This document shows, piece by piece, positions 25,108-33,812 of a DNA stretch of 64,000 bases (positions are counted from its first letter, which is position 1; each line of letters starts with the position of its first letter). The stretch comes from Spirochaetota bacterium (GTDB lineage Bacteria > Spirochaetota > Spirochaetia > Treponematales > Treponemataceae). The position numbers and the translations under genes were made by a program. The notes beneath the pieces were generated by a model. It was not told the DNA's origin and made no database searches. It was given only the letters and a program-made list of their open reading frames with translations. Location of the stretch: the NCBI GenBank assembly GCA_023438065.1, contig JAEXRH010000016.1:223991-287990 (forward strand). The letters are read 5' to 3'.

Positions 25108-25802
25108 GACCGATCCCCCGCGACGCGGCCGTCGGCGAGCGAGACGACGCGCCGTGCGCGCGCCATGACCGCCTGATCGTGGGTCGACACGATGACCGTC
25201 GTCCCGAGTTCTTCGTTCAACGAAGAAAGGAGATCCATGATCCCGGAGCCGACCGCGTGATCGAGGTTCGCCGTCGGCTCGTCGGCGAAGACGAGCTCGG
25301 GCGCGTTCATGAGCGCGCGGGCGATCGCGACCCGCTGACGCTGGCCGCCCGAGAGTTGGTGGGGGCGCTTCCGCGCGTGATCGGCGATCCCCACCCGGTC
25401 GAGTAAGGAGAGCGCCCGTTCCCGGGCGGTTCCCCCGAAACGGTGCGCGTCGCGGTACACCCCCGCCGGGTACATAACGTTCTCGAGGACGCTCATCACC
25501 GGGATCAGGTTGAAAGACTGGAAGACGAAACCGATGTGGCGGTTCCGCGCGAAGGAAAGTTCCCGCTCGCCGTACCCGGCGATGTCCCGCCCCATGAGGA
25601 AGACCGAGCCGTCGGTCGGACGGTCGAAACCGGCACCGAGATGCTGCATCGTCGACTTGCCGCTTCCCGAGGGACCGACGAGCGCGACGAACTCCCCCGC
25701 GCCGAAGGAAACCGATACAGACTTGAGCGCGTAGGTCTCGCTCTCCCCGCTTCGATACGCCTTGCTCACGTTCCGGAACTCAAGGACGGGCGCGCTTTCC
25801 AT
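25104..25802 (-). CDS. LolD/MacB-type ABC ATPase
   Basis: A 232-residue ATPase with Walker A GPSGSGKST, signature LSGGQRQRVAIARAL, Walker B ELVFADEPTANLD and the switch histidine in VSTHDQAV. The sequence type (FVALVGPSGSGKSTMQHLGAGFDRPTDGSVFLMGRDI) is that of LolD/FtsE/MacB subunits. The ATG shares one base with the stop of the TPR-like gene, so I reject the much longer frame that runs to 26264. It drives the two permeases of the operon. Confidence 0.93.
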   Translation of the reverse strand: MESAPVLEFRNVSKAYRSGESETYALKSVSVSFGAGEFVALVGPSGSGKSTMQHLGAGFDRPTDGSVFLMGRDIAGYGERELSFARNRHIGFVFQSFNLIPVMSVLENVMYPAGVYRDAHRFGGTARERALSLLDRVGIADHARKRPHQLSGGQRQRVAIARALMNAPELVFADEPTANLDHAVGSGIMDLLSSLNEELGTTVIVSTHDQAVMARARRVVSLADGRVAGDRS

Positions 25803-26404
25803 CACTTGTACCTCGCGAGCTGGCGTTCGGCCTCTTTCGCCTCTTCCGAGCCCGGCGATACGGCGACGCACGCGTTGAAGGCCGCGATACCCTCGTCGGT
25901 TTTCCGCTGCTTCACGAGATACAGGCCCTTGTAGAGCTCGAGCGTCCCCTTGCCGGAGTCGGAAAGGCCCGAGCGGTGCGCGTCGAGCCAGTCGATGTCT
26001 TCCTTCATTACGCGATACCGGTTCATGGGCGAGCCGTTCGTGAGCTCGTAGCTGTTGATCATCCTGAGGAAGCGAAGATCCGCGAAATCGGGCGCCTTCT
26101 TGACGGCGGTATCCATGAAGTCGGTTCCCTGATCGAGGAGCATGATCGCCTTCACGAATTTCTTCCTGTCGTTCATCACGCCCGCCTCGATGGTGAGCAC
26201 GCTCCCGTAGTAGCCGCGCGCGAGCGGCTCCCGGTCCTTGAGGGGATTGAGCAGCTTCTTGCATTTCTCGATGTTGCCAGCGGGTTCTTTCTGCGCGAGG
26301 TTGTGGTAGCGGATTCCCTCGTCGAGGTCGGCTTTCGCGTCGCCGAAGGCCAGCGCCGCGCCGAAGGCGGCGAGCGCGACGATCGCGATCATTCTCTTTT
26401 TCAT
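25802..26404 (-). CDS. Periplasmic TPR-like protein
   Basis: A 200-residue protein with signal peptide (MIAIVALAAFGAALAFGDA). The rest is alpha-helical with tetratricopeptide-like spacing, clearest at the end (GLYLVKQRKTDEGIAAFNACVAVSPGSEEAKEAERQLA). AAGGAG precedes the ATG. It may be an assembly factor or scaffold for the export system encoded with it. It is not a member of a family I can name. Confidence 0.65.
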   Translation of the reverse strand: MKKRMIAIVALAAFGAALAFGDAKADLDEGIRYHNLAQKEPAGNIEKCKKLLNPLKDREPLARGYYGSVLTIEAGVMNDRKKFVKAIMLLDQGTDFMDTAVKKAPDFADLRFLRMINSYELTNGSPMNRYRVMKEDIDWLDAHRSGLSDSGKGTLELYKGLYLVKQRKTDEGIAAFNACVAVSPGSEEAKEAERQLARYK

Positions 26405-26485
26405 GGCATTACTCCTTGCGTTCTCGTATTCTTCGATGCCCCCGCCAGGCGGAAGCGTTCGCTCAATTGACGACCGGCACGCGGG

Positions 26486-27739
26486 TCAATACCCGGCGGT
26501 GCCGCAGAAGATGAAACGTCCGTCGCCCTCGCGGTTCACGCCGTACGTGAAGGTGAAGTACGCGAAGACGGGATTGTCGAAAAGGACGCGTGCCCCGAGA
26601 CCGTACGCGTCGAGCGGTTCGTCGCGCTTCCCGCCGAGAACGGGGTCGACGAGCGCGACGTCCGCGAAGGCGAAGCCTTCCACCGAGCACGGGAAGGCGG
26701 GCGGTACCCTGAACGAGAAAAGCTCGCGGCGCGCCTCCGCGGAAACGAGCGAGTAGCGCCGGGCGAGGAGGTCCGGGACGCGATAGCCCGAGCGAACGCT
26801 CCGGTCCTCGGCGTAGTAGAGGTCGAAGCCCGCGTCGACGGGAAGCCCGTCCGCGGCGAGGCCCGAGCTCGCGGAAAGCGCGAGGCAGGTTCTTTTCGTG
26901 GGTCGAAGGTGAAAGACCCAGTCGAGCTCCCCTTTTGTCATCGCGAGGTCCGGGTACCAGAAGCCGCGCGCCTCGCCCGTCCAGTCGCTTCCCGCGCCGA
27001 GCTCGACGAAACGGGTGAGCCGGAAATACCCCTGGAGCGAGAAGAGCCCCGGGGAATTGGGACCGAAGCCGTCGCGGGCGGCGTCGACGCCGACGAAGAG
27101 GTCGCTCGAGAAGTAGCGTCCCGCGGTAAGCGCGCCGAAAAAGCGGTCCGACCCGGAACCTTCGGTCTTCCCGTCGTAGTCGCCCGGACCGTACCAGAAG
27201 AGACTTCCGCCGAGCGCGAAGGGCGTTTCCGCGACGTCGTGATGCATGAAGGAAACGCCGTTCCGGTTGTACCCGCCATAGACGCGAAGCGAGGCGCGAT
27301 CGCCGAAAAGGGCGTCCCTCCCGACCATCGCCCAGTACCCGCCCCCGCCGTACCGGCCGAAAAAGCCCTCGGTGACCGAGACGACGACCATGATTCCGCC
27401 CTCGACGGAAACCGACTCGACCGAGGCGTCGTAGACGTAGCCGCTTTCGCGGAGGCGGCGCTCGCTGTCGCGGCACCGGCGCGCGAGATCGCGGTCCTCG
27501 GTCGCGAGGCCGGGGCGAACGCTGAGGAACGAGCGGATCGTCTCCGGTTTGAGGACCGGCATCCCGCGGCCTTCGACGCTCTCCGCGTCCAGGGCGATTC
27601 CGCGCTCCGTCCAGTCGTACTTTGCCTCGCCGATGAAGATCCTTACGGTCGCCACGCGTAGCGCTTCCCCGTCAGCGGCGAACGAGGGAACGGAAAGTCC
27701 CAGGAAGAGAAACAGGATATACGCGCGACAGGTCTTCAT
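26486..27739 (-). CDS. BamA/TamA-like outer-membrane barrel protein
   Basis: The 417-residue product starts with a signal peptide (AYILFLFLGLSVPSFAADG). About 120 residues follow that resemble a short POTRA region (LKPETIRSFLSVRPG, RDSERRLRESGYVYDASVESVSVEGGIMVVVSVTEG), then a strand-rich barrel ending in an aromatic residue (FIFCGTAGY), the usual outer-membrane insertion signal. The ATG at 27739 follows GAGG; the frame extends to 27829 without a good start. As the first gene of the operon it could be its outer-membrane gate. Family assignment is by pattern only. Confidence 0.6.
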   Translation of the reverse strand: MKTCRAYILFLFLGLSVPSFAADGEALRVATVRIFIGEAKYDWTERGIALDAESVEGRGMPVLKPETIRSFLSVRPGLATEDRDLARRCRDSERRLRESGYVYDASVESVSVEGGIMVVVSVTEGFFGRYGGGGYWAMVGRDALFGDRASLRVYGGYNRNGVSFMHHDVAETPFALGGSLFWYGPGDYDGKTEGSGSDRFFGALTAGRYFSSDLFVGVDAARDGFGPNSPGLFSLQGYFRLTRFVELGAGSDWTGEARGFWYPDLAMTKGELDWVFHLRPTKRTCLALSASSGLAADGLPVDAGFDLYYAEDRSVRSGYRVPDLLARRYSLVSAEARRELFSFRVPPAFPCSVEGFAFADVALVDPVLGGKRDEPLDAYGLGARVLFDNPVFAYFTFTYGVNREGDGRFIFCGTAGY

Positions 27740-27782
27740 AATCAACCTCACAGTAACTTCAATTCCATAGTAAACGCAATAA

Positions 27783-27829
27783 CGTAGTAATATGTCTTTA
27801 GTAGTACTACGCAAATGCGAGATCGTCAA
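27783..27829 (-). promoter_or_regulatory. Operon promoter with overlapping palindrome
   Basis: On the minus strand TTGACG (27829-27824), a 17-base spacer and TACTAC (27806-27801). CGTAGTA (27783-27789) and TACTACG (27805-27811) are inverted repeats flanking the expected start site, and GTAGTACTAC (27801-27810) is itself a perfect palindrome, so a repressor could bind here. Confidence 0.45.
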
Positions 27830-27877
27830 CCTTTTTTGGATAAAAAACAGGAAAAACGGAGGAATTCGCGCGAGTAA

Positions 27878-28816
27878 TTACAGGACGTTACCCGGCTTGG
27901 CGAGGAAGTCGGCGAGCTCGGCTTGGGTCGGCATCGCGGATTGGGCGCCCTCGCGGGTGGTGGAAATCGCCCCGACGGCGTTCGCGTACCGGATGGCGCG
28001 CGTGAGGCTGTCTCCGCGGGAAAGGGCAAATGCGAGCGCGGCATTGAAGGAATCGCCCGCGGCGACGGTGTCGACCGTCGTGACCGAAAAGCCGGGGACA
28101 CGAATGAAGGAGCTCCCCTCCGCGCAGTACGCGCCCCGCGCGCCGGCCTTGACGACGACGGTTTTCACCCCGCGGGAAAGAAGGGTTCGGGCGGCTTTCT
28201 CGATGCCCTCCTCAGTCGCGGTATCGGCGCCGGTGAGGAGCGCGGCCTCGGTTTCGTTCGGGGTAATCACGTCGACGAGGGAATAGAGCTCTTCCGGGAG
28301 CGGAGCGGTCGGGGCCGGCGCGGGATCGAGGATCACCCGGGTTCCCGCGCGCCTCGCGAGACGGCACGCCTCGAGGACGGAGTCAAGCGGGATCTCGAGC
28401 TGGACGAGGAGGAAGCCGGCCGACTCTATGAGCCCGGCGTTATTTCTGACGAACTCGGGCGTCACGCGCGCGTTCGCCCCGGGTACGATGACGATCTCGT
28501 TCTCGCCGGTATCCGAAACCGCGATGCTCGCCGTGCCGGTCGTCGCGCCTGAGAGGATCGCGAGGCCCCGGATCCCGACGCCCTCGCCCGCCAAAACGCT
28601 CCCGTACCGTCCGCCGAGGATATCGCCGCCGATCGCGCCGACCATCTCGACCCGCGCGCCGAGCCGCGCGAGCGCGACCGCCTGGTTCGCGCCCTTGCCT
28701 CCCGGCATGAAGGAAAGCGAGGTTCCCGTAAGGGTCTCGCCAGGACGGGGGAACCGCGGGGTCCGCGTGATGACGTCCATGTTGACGCTGCCGACGACGC
28801 AAAAGCCTTCTTTCAT
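27878..28816 (-). CDS. rbsK: Ribokinase
   Basis: This PfkB-family kinase phosphorylates D-ribose at O5. The 312-residue protein has the N-terminal GSVNMDVITRTPRFPRPGET motif, the glycine-rich PGGKGANQAVALARLGA, ILDPAPAP, TPNETEAALLTG and the catalytic loop TVAAGDSFNAALAFALSRG (with AAGD in place of the commoner GAGD). GGGAGG lies eight bases before ATG 28816. No ribose transporter is adjacent, so it may salvage ribose from nucleosides. Confidence 0.92.
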   Translation of the reverse strand: MKEGFCVVGSVNMDVITRTPRFPRPGETLTGTSLSFMPGGKGANQAVALARLGARVEMVGAIGGDILGGRYGSVLAGEGVGIRGLAILSGATTGTASIAVSDTGENEIVIVPGANARVTPEFVRNNAGLIESAGFLLVQLEIPLDSVLEACRLARRAGTRVILDPAPAPTAPLPEELYSLVDVITPNETEAALLTGADTATEEGIEKAARTLLSRGVKTVVVKAGARGAYCAEGSSFIRVPGFSVTTVDTVAAGDSFNAALAFALSRGDSLTRAIRYANAVGAISTTREGAQSAMPTQAELADFLAKPGNVL

Positions 28817-28847
28817 GGGCCGAGCCTCCCGATTCCATTGTACTACG

Positions 28848-28882
28848 AAAAAAAGGCCGCCGGCAAATCGATGCCGACGGCC
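28848..28882 (-). terminator. Rho-independent terminator of the hydrogenase fusion gene
   Basis: On the minus strand GGCCGTCGGCA and TGCCGGCGGCC form a stem with one mismatch around a six-base loop, followed by seven T residues. Confidence 0.85.
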
Positions 28883-28934
28883 CGTACGGTCATTGCCCCG
28901 CCCGGGCATGGCCAGGGCGGAAACGGGAGCGGGA

Positions 28935-31900
28935 TTACGCCTTCGTTTTCGCGGAGGCGGTCTCGAGCACGGACGCGTCGACCTGCGCCCCGTTGAAGTA
29001 GACGAACACCCCGTCGCCGGGATGGGTATCCTTGAGCCTGATCGTGCGCACGGTGATGAAGGGATCCATCTTGTTGTGCGCGATGCGGCCGGTCGCGCGC
29101 GCGAAAAGCTCGCGGGAGCCCTTCGCCTCGCACTTGTCGCACACGCACACGAAGAAGTCCTGGGTCACGAAGGCGGAATCCGCTTTCCTGCGCACGGGCG
29201 CGCACTTGAAGTCGCCCGAAACGGGCTTATAGGAGGTGTGCAACAGATCGTGCGCGAGGTGGGAGTTCGGTTCGCCGTAGAATTCCGTGTAGAGGCGGAG
29301 GATGTCCGGGTTCTCCTGGCTCTTCCGGTACTTGGAGATCTTGTCGATGTTGACGATGATCTCCTGCCGCTTCGACAGGACTCCGAGCTTCTCCGGCACG
29401 GGGTGGCCCGCGCCGCAGATGCAGCCGCCGGGGCACGCCATGACCTCGATGAGGTCGTAACCGACGTTGACGCCCTGGAGGATCTTCTCGACGAGCGGCT
29501 CGGCGTTATGGAGCCCGCTCACGACCGCGACGCGCACGGTGGTCCCGTCGGTCACGACGGTCGCTTCCTTGAGCCCCTCGAAGCCGCGGATCTCCTCGAA
29601 GTCGAGGTGGTCAGTGAGGGCTTTGCCGGTAAGCTTCTCGACCGCCATGCGGAGCGCCGCCTCGGCGACGCCTCCCGACGCGCCGAAAAGGACGCCCGCG
29701 CCCGAGACCTGCTTGTACGGCTCGTCGAACTCGCACGGCACGATCGCGGAGGCGTCGATCCTTTTGAGGCTCATCATGTTGAGCATCTCGCTCGAGGTGA
29801 GCACGGCGTCGACGTCCCTGATCCCGTCCGGCGCGAATTCGGGGCGCGCGGCCTCGTACTTCTTCGCGATGCACGGGACGATCGAGACGACGAAGAGGTC
29901 CTTCTTGTCGATGCCGGCGAGCTTCGCGTAGTGGTTTTTCACGGTCGCGCCCATCATCTGCTGGGGCGACTTGCACGAGGAAAGGTGCGGGATGAGCTCG
30001 GGGTAGCGGCGCTCGACGAAGTTGACCCAGCCGGGGCAGCACGAGGTGAACTGCGGCATCACGCCCTTCGTCGCGACGCGGCCCAGGAATTCGGTGGTCT
30101 CCTCCATGATCGTGAGGTCGGCGGCGAAGGAGAAGTCGAAGACGCGGTTGAAGCCGAGCGATTTGAGCATGCCCGCCATGTGGCCCGAGGCCTTCTCGAA
30201 CGGGATGTCGTAGTGCGAGGACACGACGGAACGCACCGCGGGCGCGACGAACGCGACGACGGTTTTCTTCGGGTCGTTGAGCGCGCGGAAGACGCGGCCC
30301 TTCTCGCTCTTCGCCTCGAGCGCGCCGCAGGGGCAGGCGTTCACGCACTGGCCGCAGCTGACGCAGTCGGTCTCCTGGAGCGGGAGGCCGCTCTTCGTGC
30401 CGACGAGCTGGCGGCCGTGCTTGAGGTAGTAGGAAAGGACGTCGGGGCCCTCGATCTCGGCGCACGCGGCGATGCAGCGGCCGCACGAGATGCACTTGTT
30501 GTGGTCGCGCACGATGAACGGATGGTCGTCGACGACCGGGATGTAGGGCCGGTCATGGACGGGCTTCGCGAACTCGATGCCGTGGTCGCTCGCCTCCTTG
30601 CGGAGGTCGCAGGAATAGCGCTCCTTGCAGCCGCAGCGGAGGCATCGCCGCGACTCGTCGCGAGCGTCCTTCTCGGAAAGCCCGAGCTCGACCTCGGTGA
30701 AGCTGCCCTTCCGCTCGGCGAGGGGAATCGCGGGCATCGCGTGGCGCGAGACGCGGGGCAGGGTCTCGAACTCCCACTTCGGGAGGTCTTCCATCGAGCC
30801 GCGGCTGCAGCTGTAGTCCTCGCGCGATTCCTTCGCGTAGCCCATGGTGAGGAAGTGGTCCATCGCCTCGGCCGCGCGGCGACCGGCGGCCACCGCCTGG
30901 ATGACGGTCGCGGGCCCGGTCACGCAGTCGCCGCCCGCGAAGATCTTCTCCTCGGAGGTCTGCATGGTCTTGCCGTTGATCTCGACGTCGCCCCACTTGT
31001 TGAGCTTGACGGGGAGGTCGTTATAGAGGAACTGGGTATTCGTGCTCTGGCCGATCGCTCCGATGATCGTGTCGGCCTCGATGATCGTGTTGCTGCCCTC
31101 GATCGGCACGGGGCGGCGGCGTCCCGAGCGGTCGGGCTCGCCGAGCTGCATCTTGATGCACTCGAGCGCCTTCTTGCCGTTCTTGAGGGAGATGGAGTTG
31201 GGCGCCATGAGGAAGAGCATCTCGACGCCCTCGTGGAGCGCCTCCTCGACCTCGTAGGGCTCCGCGGGCATCTCCTCCTGGGTTCGCCGGTAGATGAGCT
31301 TCACGCTCTTCGCTCCCTTCCGGAGCGCGACGCGCGCGCAGTCGATCGCGGTGTTTCCGCCGCCGATGACGACGACCGTGTCGCCGAGCTTGATGTCCTC
31401 GCCCTTCGTCTGCGCGGCGAGGTAGTTGATGCCGAGCCACACGCCCTCGAGGTTTTCGCCCTCGATGCCGAGCGGGGTCGCCCGCCAGGAACCGATGGAC
31501 ATGAAGACCGCGTCGAAGTCGCGCTGGAGATCCTCGAGCCTGATGTGCGTGCCGAGCGACTTGCCCGTCTGGATCTTGACGCCGAGTTTCTTCATGACGT
31601 CGATTTCCTTGTCGAGCGTCGCCTTCGGAAGCCGGTATTCGGGAATGCCGTAGCGCATCATGCCGCCCGCCTCGGGCTGGCGCTCGAACACCGTCACGTC
31701 GTGACCGGCGATCGCGCTGTAGTACGCGGAGGAAAGCCCGCCGGGGCCCGCGCCGACGATCGCGATCTTCTTGCCGGACGCGTTTTTCTTCGCGGGGATC
31801 CAGGGCGTCCCGTCCTTCATGTCCCAGTCGGCGACGAACCGCTTCACGTGGTTGATGGCTACGGGGGTGTCGACGAGGTTGCGCCTGCACGCGGCCTCGC

Positions 31901-32390
31901 ACGGGTGCGGGCACACGCGGCCGCAGACGATCGGGAAGGGATTCGAGTCCTTGATGACCTGGAGCGCGTTCTTGTAGTTCCCGTTCGCGGCGTGACGCAG
32001 GTACATCTGGATATCGACGTTCGCGGGGCAGGTCTGCACGCACGGCGCGACGCAGTCCGCGTTATGGTCCGAGAGGATCTGCTCGAGCCTGACCTTCCGG
32101 TAGCTTTCGAGTTTCGGGGTTTGGGTGTTGATGACCATCCCCTCCTTGATCGGGGTTTGGCAGGCCTTGACCTCGCGAACGTCGGCGCCTTCGCCGAGCT
32201 CGACCACGCAGAGGCCGCAATTTCCGTTCGAGCGCTCAAGGCGGATATCGTAACAGAGATGCGGGATGTGCACGTCTTCCTGAAGCAGGGCCTGCAGAAT
32301 GGTCAAGCCCTCGTAGACCTCGATCTCCCGTTTGTTGACGGTAACCTTGATGCGACGCTGATCGGTGATAGTGTTCATTATTCGCTCCAA
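28935..32390 (-). CDS. [FeFe] hydrogenase fused to a GltD-type NAD(P)H oxidoreductase
   Basis: A 1151-residue multidomain enzyme. Order: N-terminal [2Fe-2S] ferredoxin (CYDIRLERSNGNCGLC, about 43-58); cysteine-rich linker and FAD/NAD(P)-binding GltD-like module (VGAGPGG near 215, VIGGGNTAIDCAR near 350); two [4Fe-4S] motifs (CISCGRCIAACAE, CVSCGQCVNACP); H-cluster domain with TSCCPGW, VPCIAKKYE and MACPGGCICGAG; and a C-terminal Cys-rich Trx-like region (CVCDKCE). It likely couples NAD(P)H and ferredoxin to proton reduction or H2 uptake within one chain. P2 and P3 motifs deviate slightly (VPC, GGCICGAG). GGAG precedes the ATG. Rex is divergent in control but lies just upstream in the same direction. 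Confidence 0.9.
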   Translation of the reverse strand: MERIMNTITDQRRIKVTVNKREIEVYEGLTILQALLQEDVHIPHLCYDIRLERSNGNCGLCVVELGEGADVREVKACQTPIKEGMVINTQTPKLESYRKVRLEQILSDHNADCVAPCVQTCPANVDIQMYLRHAANGNYKNALQVIKDSNPFPIVCGRVCPHPCEAACRRNLVDTPVAINHVKRFVADWDMKDGTPWIPAKKNASGKKIAIVGAGPGGLSSAYYSAIAGHDVTVFERQPEAGGMMRYGIPEYRLPKATLDKEIDVMKKLGVKIQTGKSLGTHIRLEDLQRDFDAVFMSIGSWRATPLGIEGENLEGVWLGINYLAAQTKGEDIKLGDTVVVIGGGNTAIDCARVALRKGAKSVKLIYRRTQEEMPAEPYEVEEALHEGVEMLFLMAPNSISLKNGKKALECIKMQLGEPDRSGRRRPVPIEGSNTIIEADTIIGAIGQSTNTQFLYNDLPVKLNKWGDVEINGKTMQTSEEKIFAGGDCVTGPATVIQAVAAGRRAAEAMDHFLTMGYAKESREDYSCSRGSMEDLPKWEFETLPRVSRHAMPAIPLAERKGSFTEVELGLSEKDARDESRRCLRCGCKERYSCDLRKEASDHGIEFAKPVHDRPYIPVVDDHPFIVRDHNKCISCGRCIAACAEIEGPDVLSYYLKHGRQLVGTKSGLPLQETDCVSCGQCVNACPCGALEAKSEKGRVFRALNDPKKTVVAFVAPAVRSVVSSHYDIPFEKASGHMAGMLKSLGFNRVFDFSFAADLTIMEETTEFLGRVATKGVMPQFTSCCPGWVNFVERRYPELIPHLSSCKSPQQMMGATVKNHYAKLAGIDKKDLFVVSIVPCIAKKYEAARPEFAPDGIRDVDAVLTSSEMLNMMSLKRIDASAIVPCEFDEPYKQVSGAGVLFGASGGVAEAALRMAVEKLTGKALTDHLDFEEIRGFEGLKEATVVTDGTTVRVAVVSGLHNAEPLVEKILQGVNVGYDLIEVMACPGGCICGAGHPVPEKLGVLSKRQEIIVNIDKISKYRKSQENPDILRLYTEFYGEPNSHLAHDLLHTSYKPVSGDFKCAPVRRKADSAFVTQDFFVCVCDKCEAKGSRELFARATGRIAHNKMDPFITVRTIRLKDTHPGDGVFVYFNGAQVDASVLETASAKTKA

Positions 32391-32427
32391 AAGTCGGGTA
32401 TTCCGACGGTGTCTATATGGGTAAAAT

Positions 32428-32457
32428 TATATAGAAAAAAGGATTTTCTTTCTATAA
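32428..32457 (-). promoter_or_regulatory. AT-rich inverted repeat upstream of the fusion hydrogenase
   Basis: TTATA...AGAAA and TTTCT...TATAA form an imperfect inverted repeat in the 106-base gap between rex and the hydrogenase gene. It is a candidate operator. Confidence 0.35.
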
Positions 32458-32496
32458 CGTATCGCGGGAAACGGGAGTTACGGGAGGAAGAATCGC

Positions 32497-33135
32497 CTAC
32501 TGACGGACGCTCGCGCTGACCGCGCCGACCAAACGCGCGAGCCTCGATCCGTAGTCCTCGCGCTCGACGACGACATTCGGCGGAAACCGGAAATCGAGAC
32601 CCGACACGTCGAAAACCCCCCGAAGGGCGGAAGACTCGACGACGCGATAGAGCTCGTCGGCGGAGGAAGGATCGGGAACCGCGAACACCGCGATGCGGAC
32701 GCCCATGCGGCGCACCAGGTCCGGAAGCTTGTTGAGCGGGAGCACGTCGAAACCGCGGAATTTCTGCCCTACCTTGAGGGCATCGGAGTCGAAGACCGCG
32801 AGAACGGTGAAACCATGGCGCCGCAAGCCGGGGTCGGCGAGCACGGCCTCGGCGAGCGGACCCGAACCGACGAGAAACACGTCGGCGTAATCGTCCCCGC
32901 CGAGGAACTCGCGGAGAATGTCGATCGTCTCCGGCACGGGAAAGCCCCTGCGCGCGCGCCCTTCGGCGCCGACCATGGCGAGATCCTTCCGTACCTGGAT
33001 GGCGCCGAGCCTGAGCCGCTCGCCGATCGTTTCGGAAGAAAGCCAGGCAGAGCCGCTATCGGCCTCTTCCTTGAAGAGTCGAAGGTAAAACGGCAGGCGT
33101 TTGACGGTCGGTAAGGGGATGCCCTGGGAGTTCAT
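32497..33135 (-). CDS. rex: Redox-sensing repressor Rex
   Basis: Rex senses the NADH/NAD+ ratio and represses fermentative and hydrogenase genes. The 212-residue protein has the N-terminal winged helix (PLPTVKRLPFYLRLFKE, SSETIGERLRLGAIQVRKDLAMVG), the Rossmann motif VFLVGSGPLAEAVL, then VLAVFDSDALKVGQKFRG and the domain-swap helix at the end. It sits between the fusion hydrogenase and the divergent hydCBA operon, which it probably controls. TATACT lies six bases before the ATG, with no Shine-Dalgarno. Confidence 0.92.
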   Translation of the reverse strand: MNSQGIPLPTVKRLPFYLRLFKEEADSGSAWLSSETIGERLRLGAIQVRKDLAMVGAEGRARRGFPVPETIDILREFLGGDDYADVFLVGSGPLAEAVLADPGLRRHGFTVLAVFDSDALKVGQKFRGFDVLPLNKLPDLVRRMGVRIAVFAVPDPSSADELYRVVESSALRGVFDVSGLDFRFPPNVVVEREDYGSRLARLVGAVSASVRQ

Positions 33136-33141
33136 GGCACC

Positions 33142-33147
33142 AGTATA
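33142..33147 (-). promoter_or_regulatory. -10 element of rex
   Basis: TATACT on the minus strand, six bases before the ATG. The mRNA is probably leaderless. Confidence 0.45.
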
Positions 33148-33200
33148 CGATGAAGGATTCGTCTTTGCCAGCGCGATAGTTCCGAAAAATCATGTAAAAA

Positions 33201-33275
33201 CGATATTTTTTATCGAAATATCCCCCAAATGATATTGCTTCATTGATCCTTATTTGATATTTATATATCGATATC
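33201..33275. promoter_or_regulatory. AT-rich palindromes upstream of hydCBA
   Basis: CGATA-TTTTT-TATCG (33201-33215) and GATAT-N10-ATATC (33256-33275, containing TATATATCGATATC) lie in the rex-hydC gap. The TATATATCG core recurs in the perfect palindrome upstream of the sensory hydrogenase operon. Confidence 0.45.
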
Positions 33276-33302
33276 ACAGCTACGATTAAGGAGCGTGTAG
33301 TA

Positions 33303-33812
33303 ATGACCAAGACTACCCATTCCGAAGCAAGGCGCTTCGAATCAGTCGTCGCCATCCTCGACCGATATGACCGCGATCCCGCGAACCTCATCTCGATCCT
33401 TCAGGCGATTCAGGAAGAGTATCGATATCTCCCCGAGGAGATCATGACCTATGCGGCGACGGCCCTGGACGTCTCGCCGGCGAAGATCTATGGCGTGGCG
33501 ACCTTTTACGGCCACTTCTCGCTCGAGCCGAAGGGCAAGTACGTCGTGAAGATTTGCGACGGGACGGCGTGCCACGTGAAGGGCTCGGAAGGGCTCCTAT
33601 CCGCGCTTCGGGCCGAACTCAGGCTCGAGGGCACGGCGAAAACGACGGCGGACCTCCTCTTTACCCTCGAGACGGTTTCCTGCCTCGGGGCTTGCGGGCT
33701 CGCGCCGGTACTGGTCGTCAACGACGACGTGCACGGGCTCATCGCCCCCGAGGAGGCGATCAGGATCGTGCGGGAGATCAAGGCCAAGGAGAGCGCGAAT
33801 GGAAAGGCATAA
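33303..33812 (+). CDS. hydC: Hydrogenase subunit HydC (NuoE-like)
   Basis: A 169-residue thioredoxin-fold [2Fe-2S] protein. NuoE features: NLISILQAIQEEYRYLPEEIM, IYGVATFYGHFSLEPKGKYVVKICDGTACHVKGS, and the second cysteine pair in TVSCLGACGLAPV. In trimeric bifurcating hydrogenases this subunit passes electrons between the flavin subunit and the H-cluster subunit. AAGGAG precedes ATG 33303, and the 3' end overlaps hydB by 14 bases. Size matches Thermotoga HydC. Confidence 0.92.
   Translation: MTKTTHSEARRFESVVAILDRYDRDPANLISILQAIQEEYRYLPEEIMTYAATALDVSPAKIYGVATFYGHFSLEPKGKYVVKICDGTACHVKGSEGLLSALRAELRLEGTAKTTADLLFTLETVSCLGACGLAPVLVVNDDVHGLIAPEEAIRIVREIKAKESANGKA

Noticed and set aside
28428..32519. 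A 1363-codon plus-strand open frame over rbsK and the fusion hydrogenase
   Set aside because: It is antisense to genes with clear domains and has Arg/Asp/Glu-rich, low-complexity composition, an artefact of high GC. Similar long antisense frames at 19488-21431 and 56186-58891 were dropped for the same reason.
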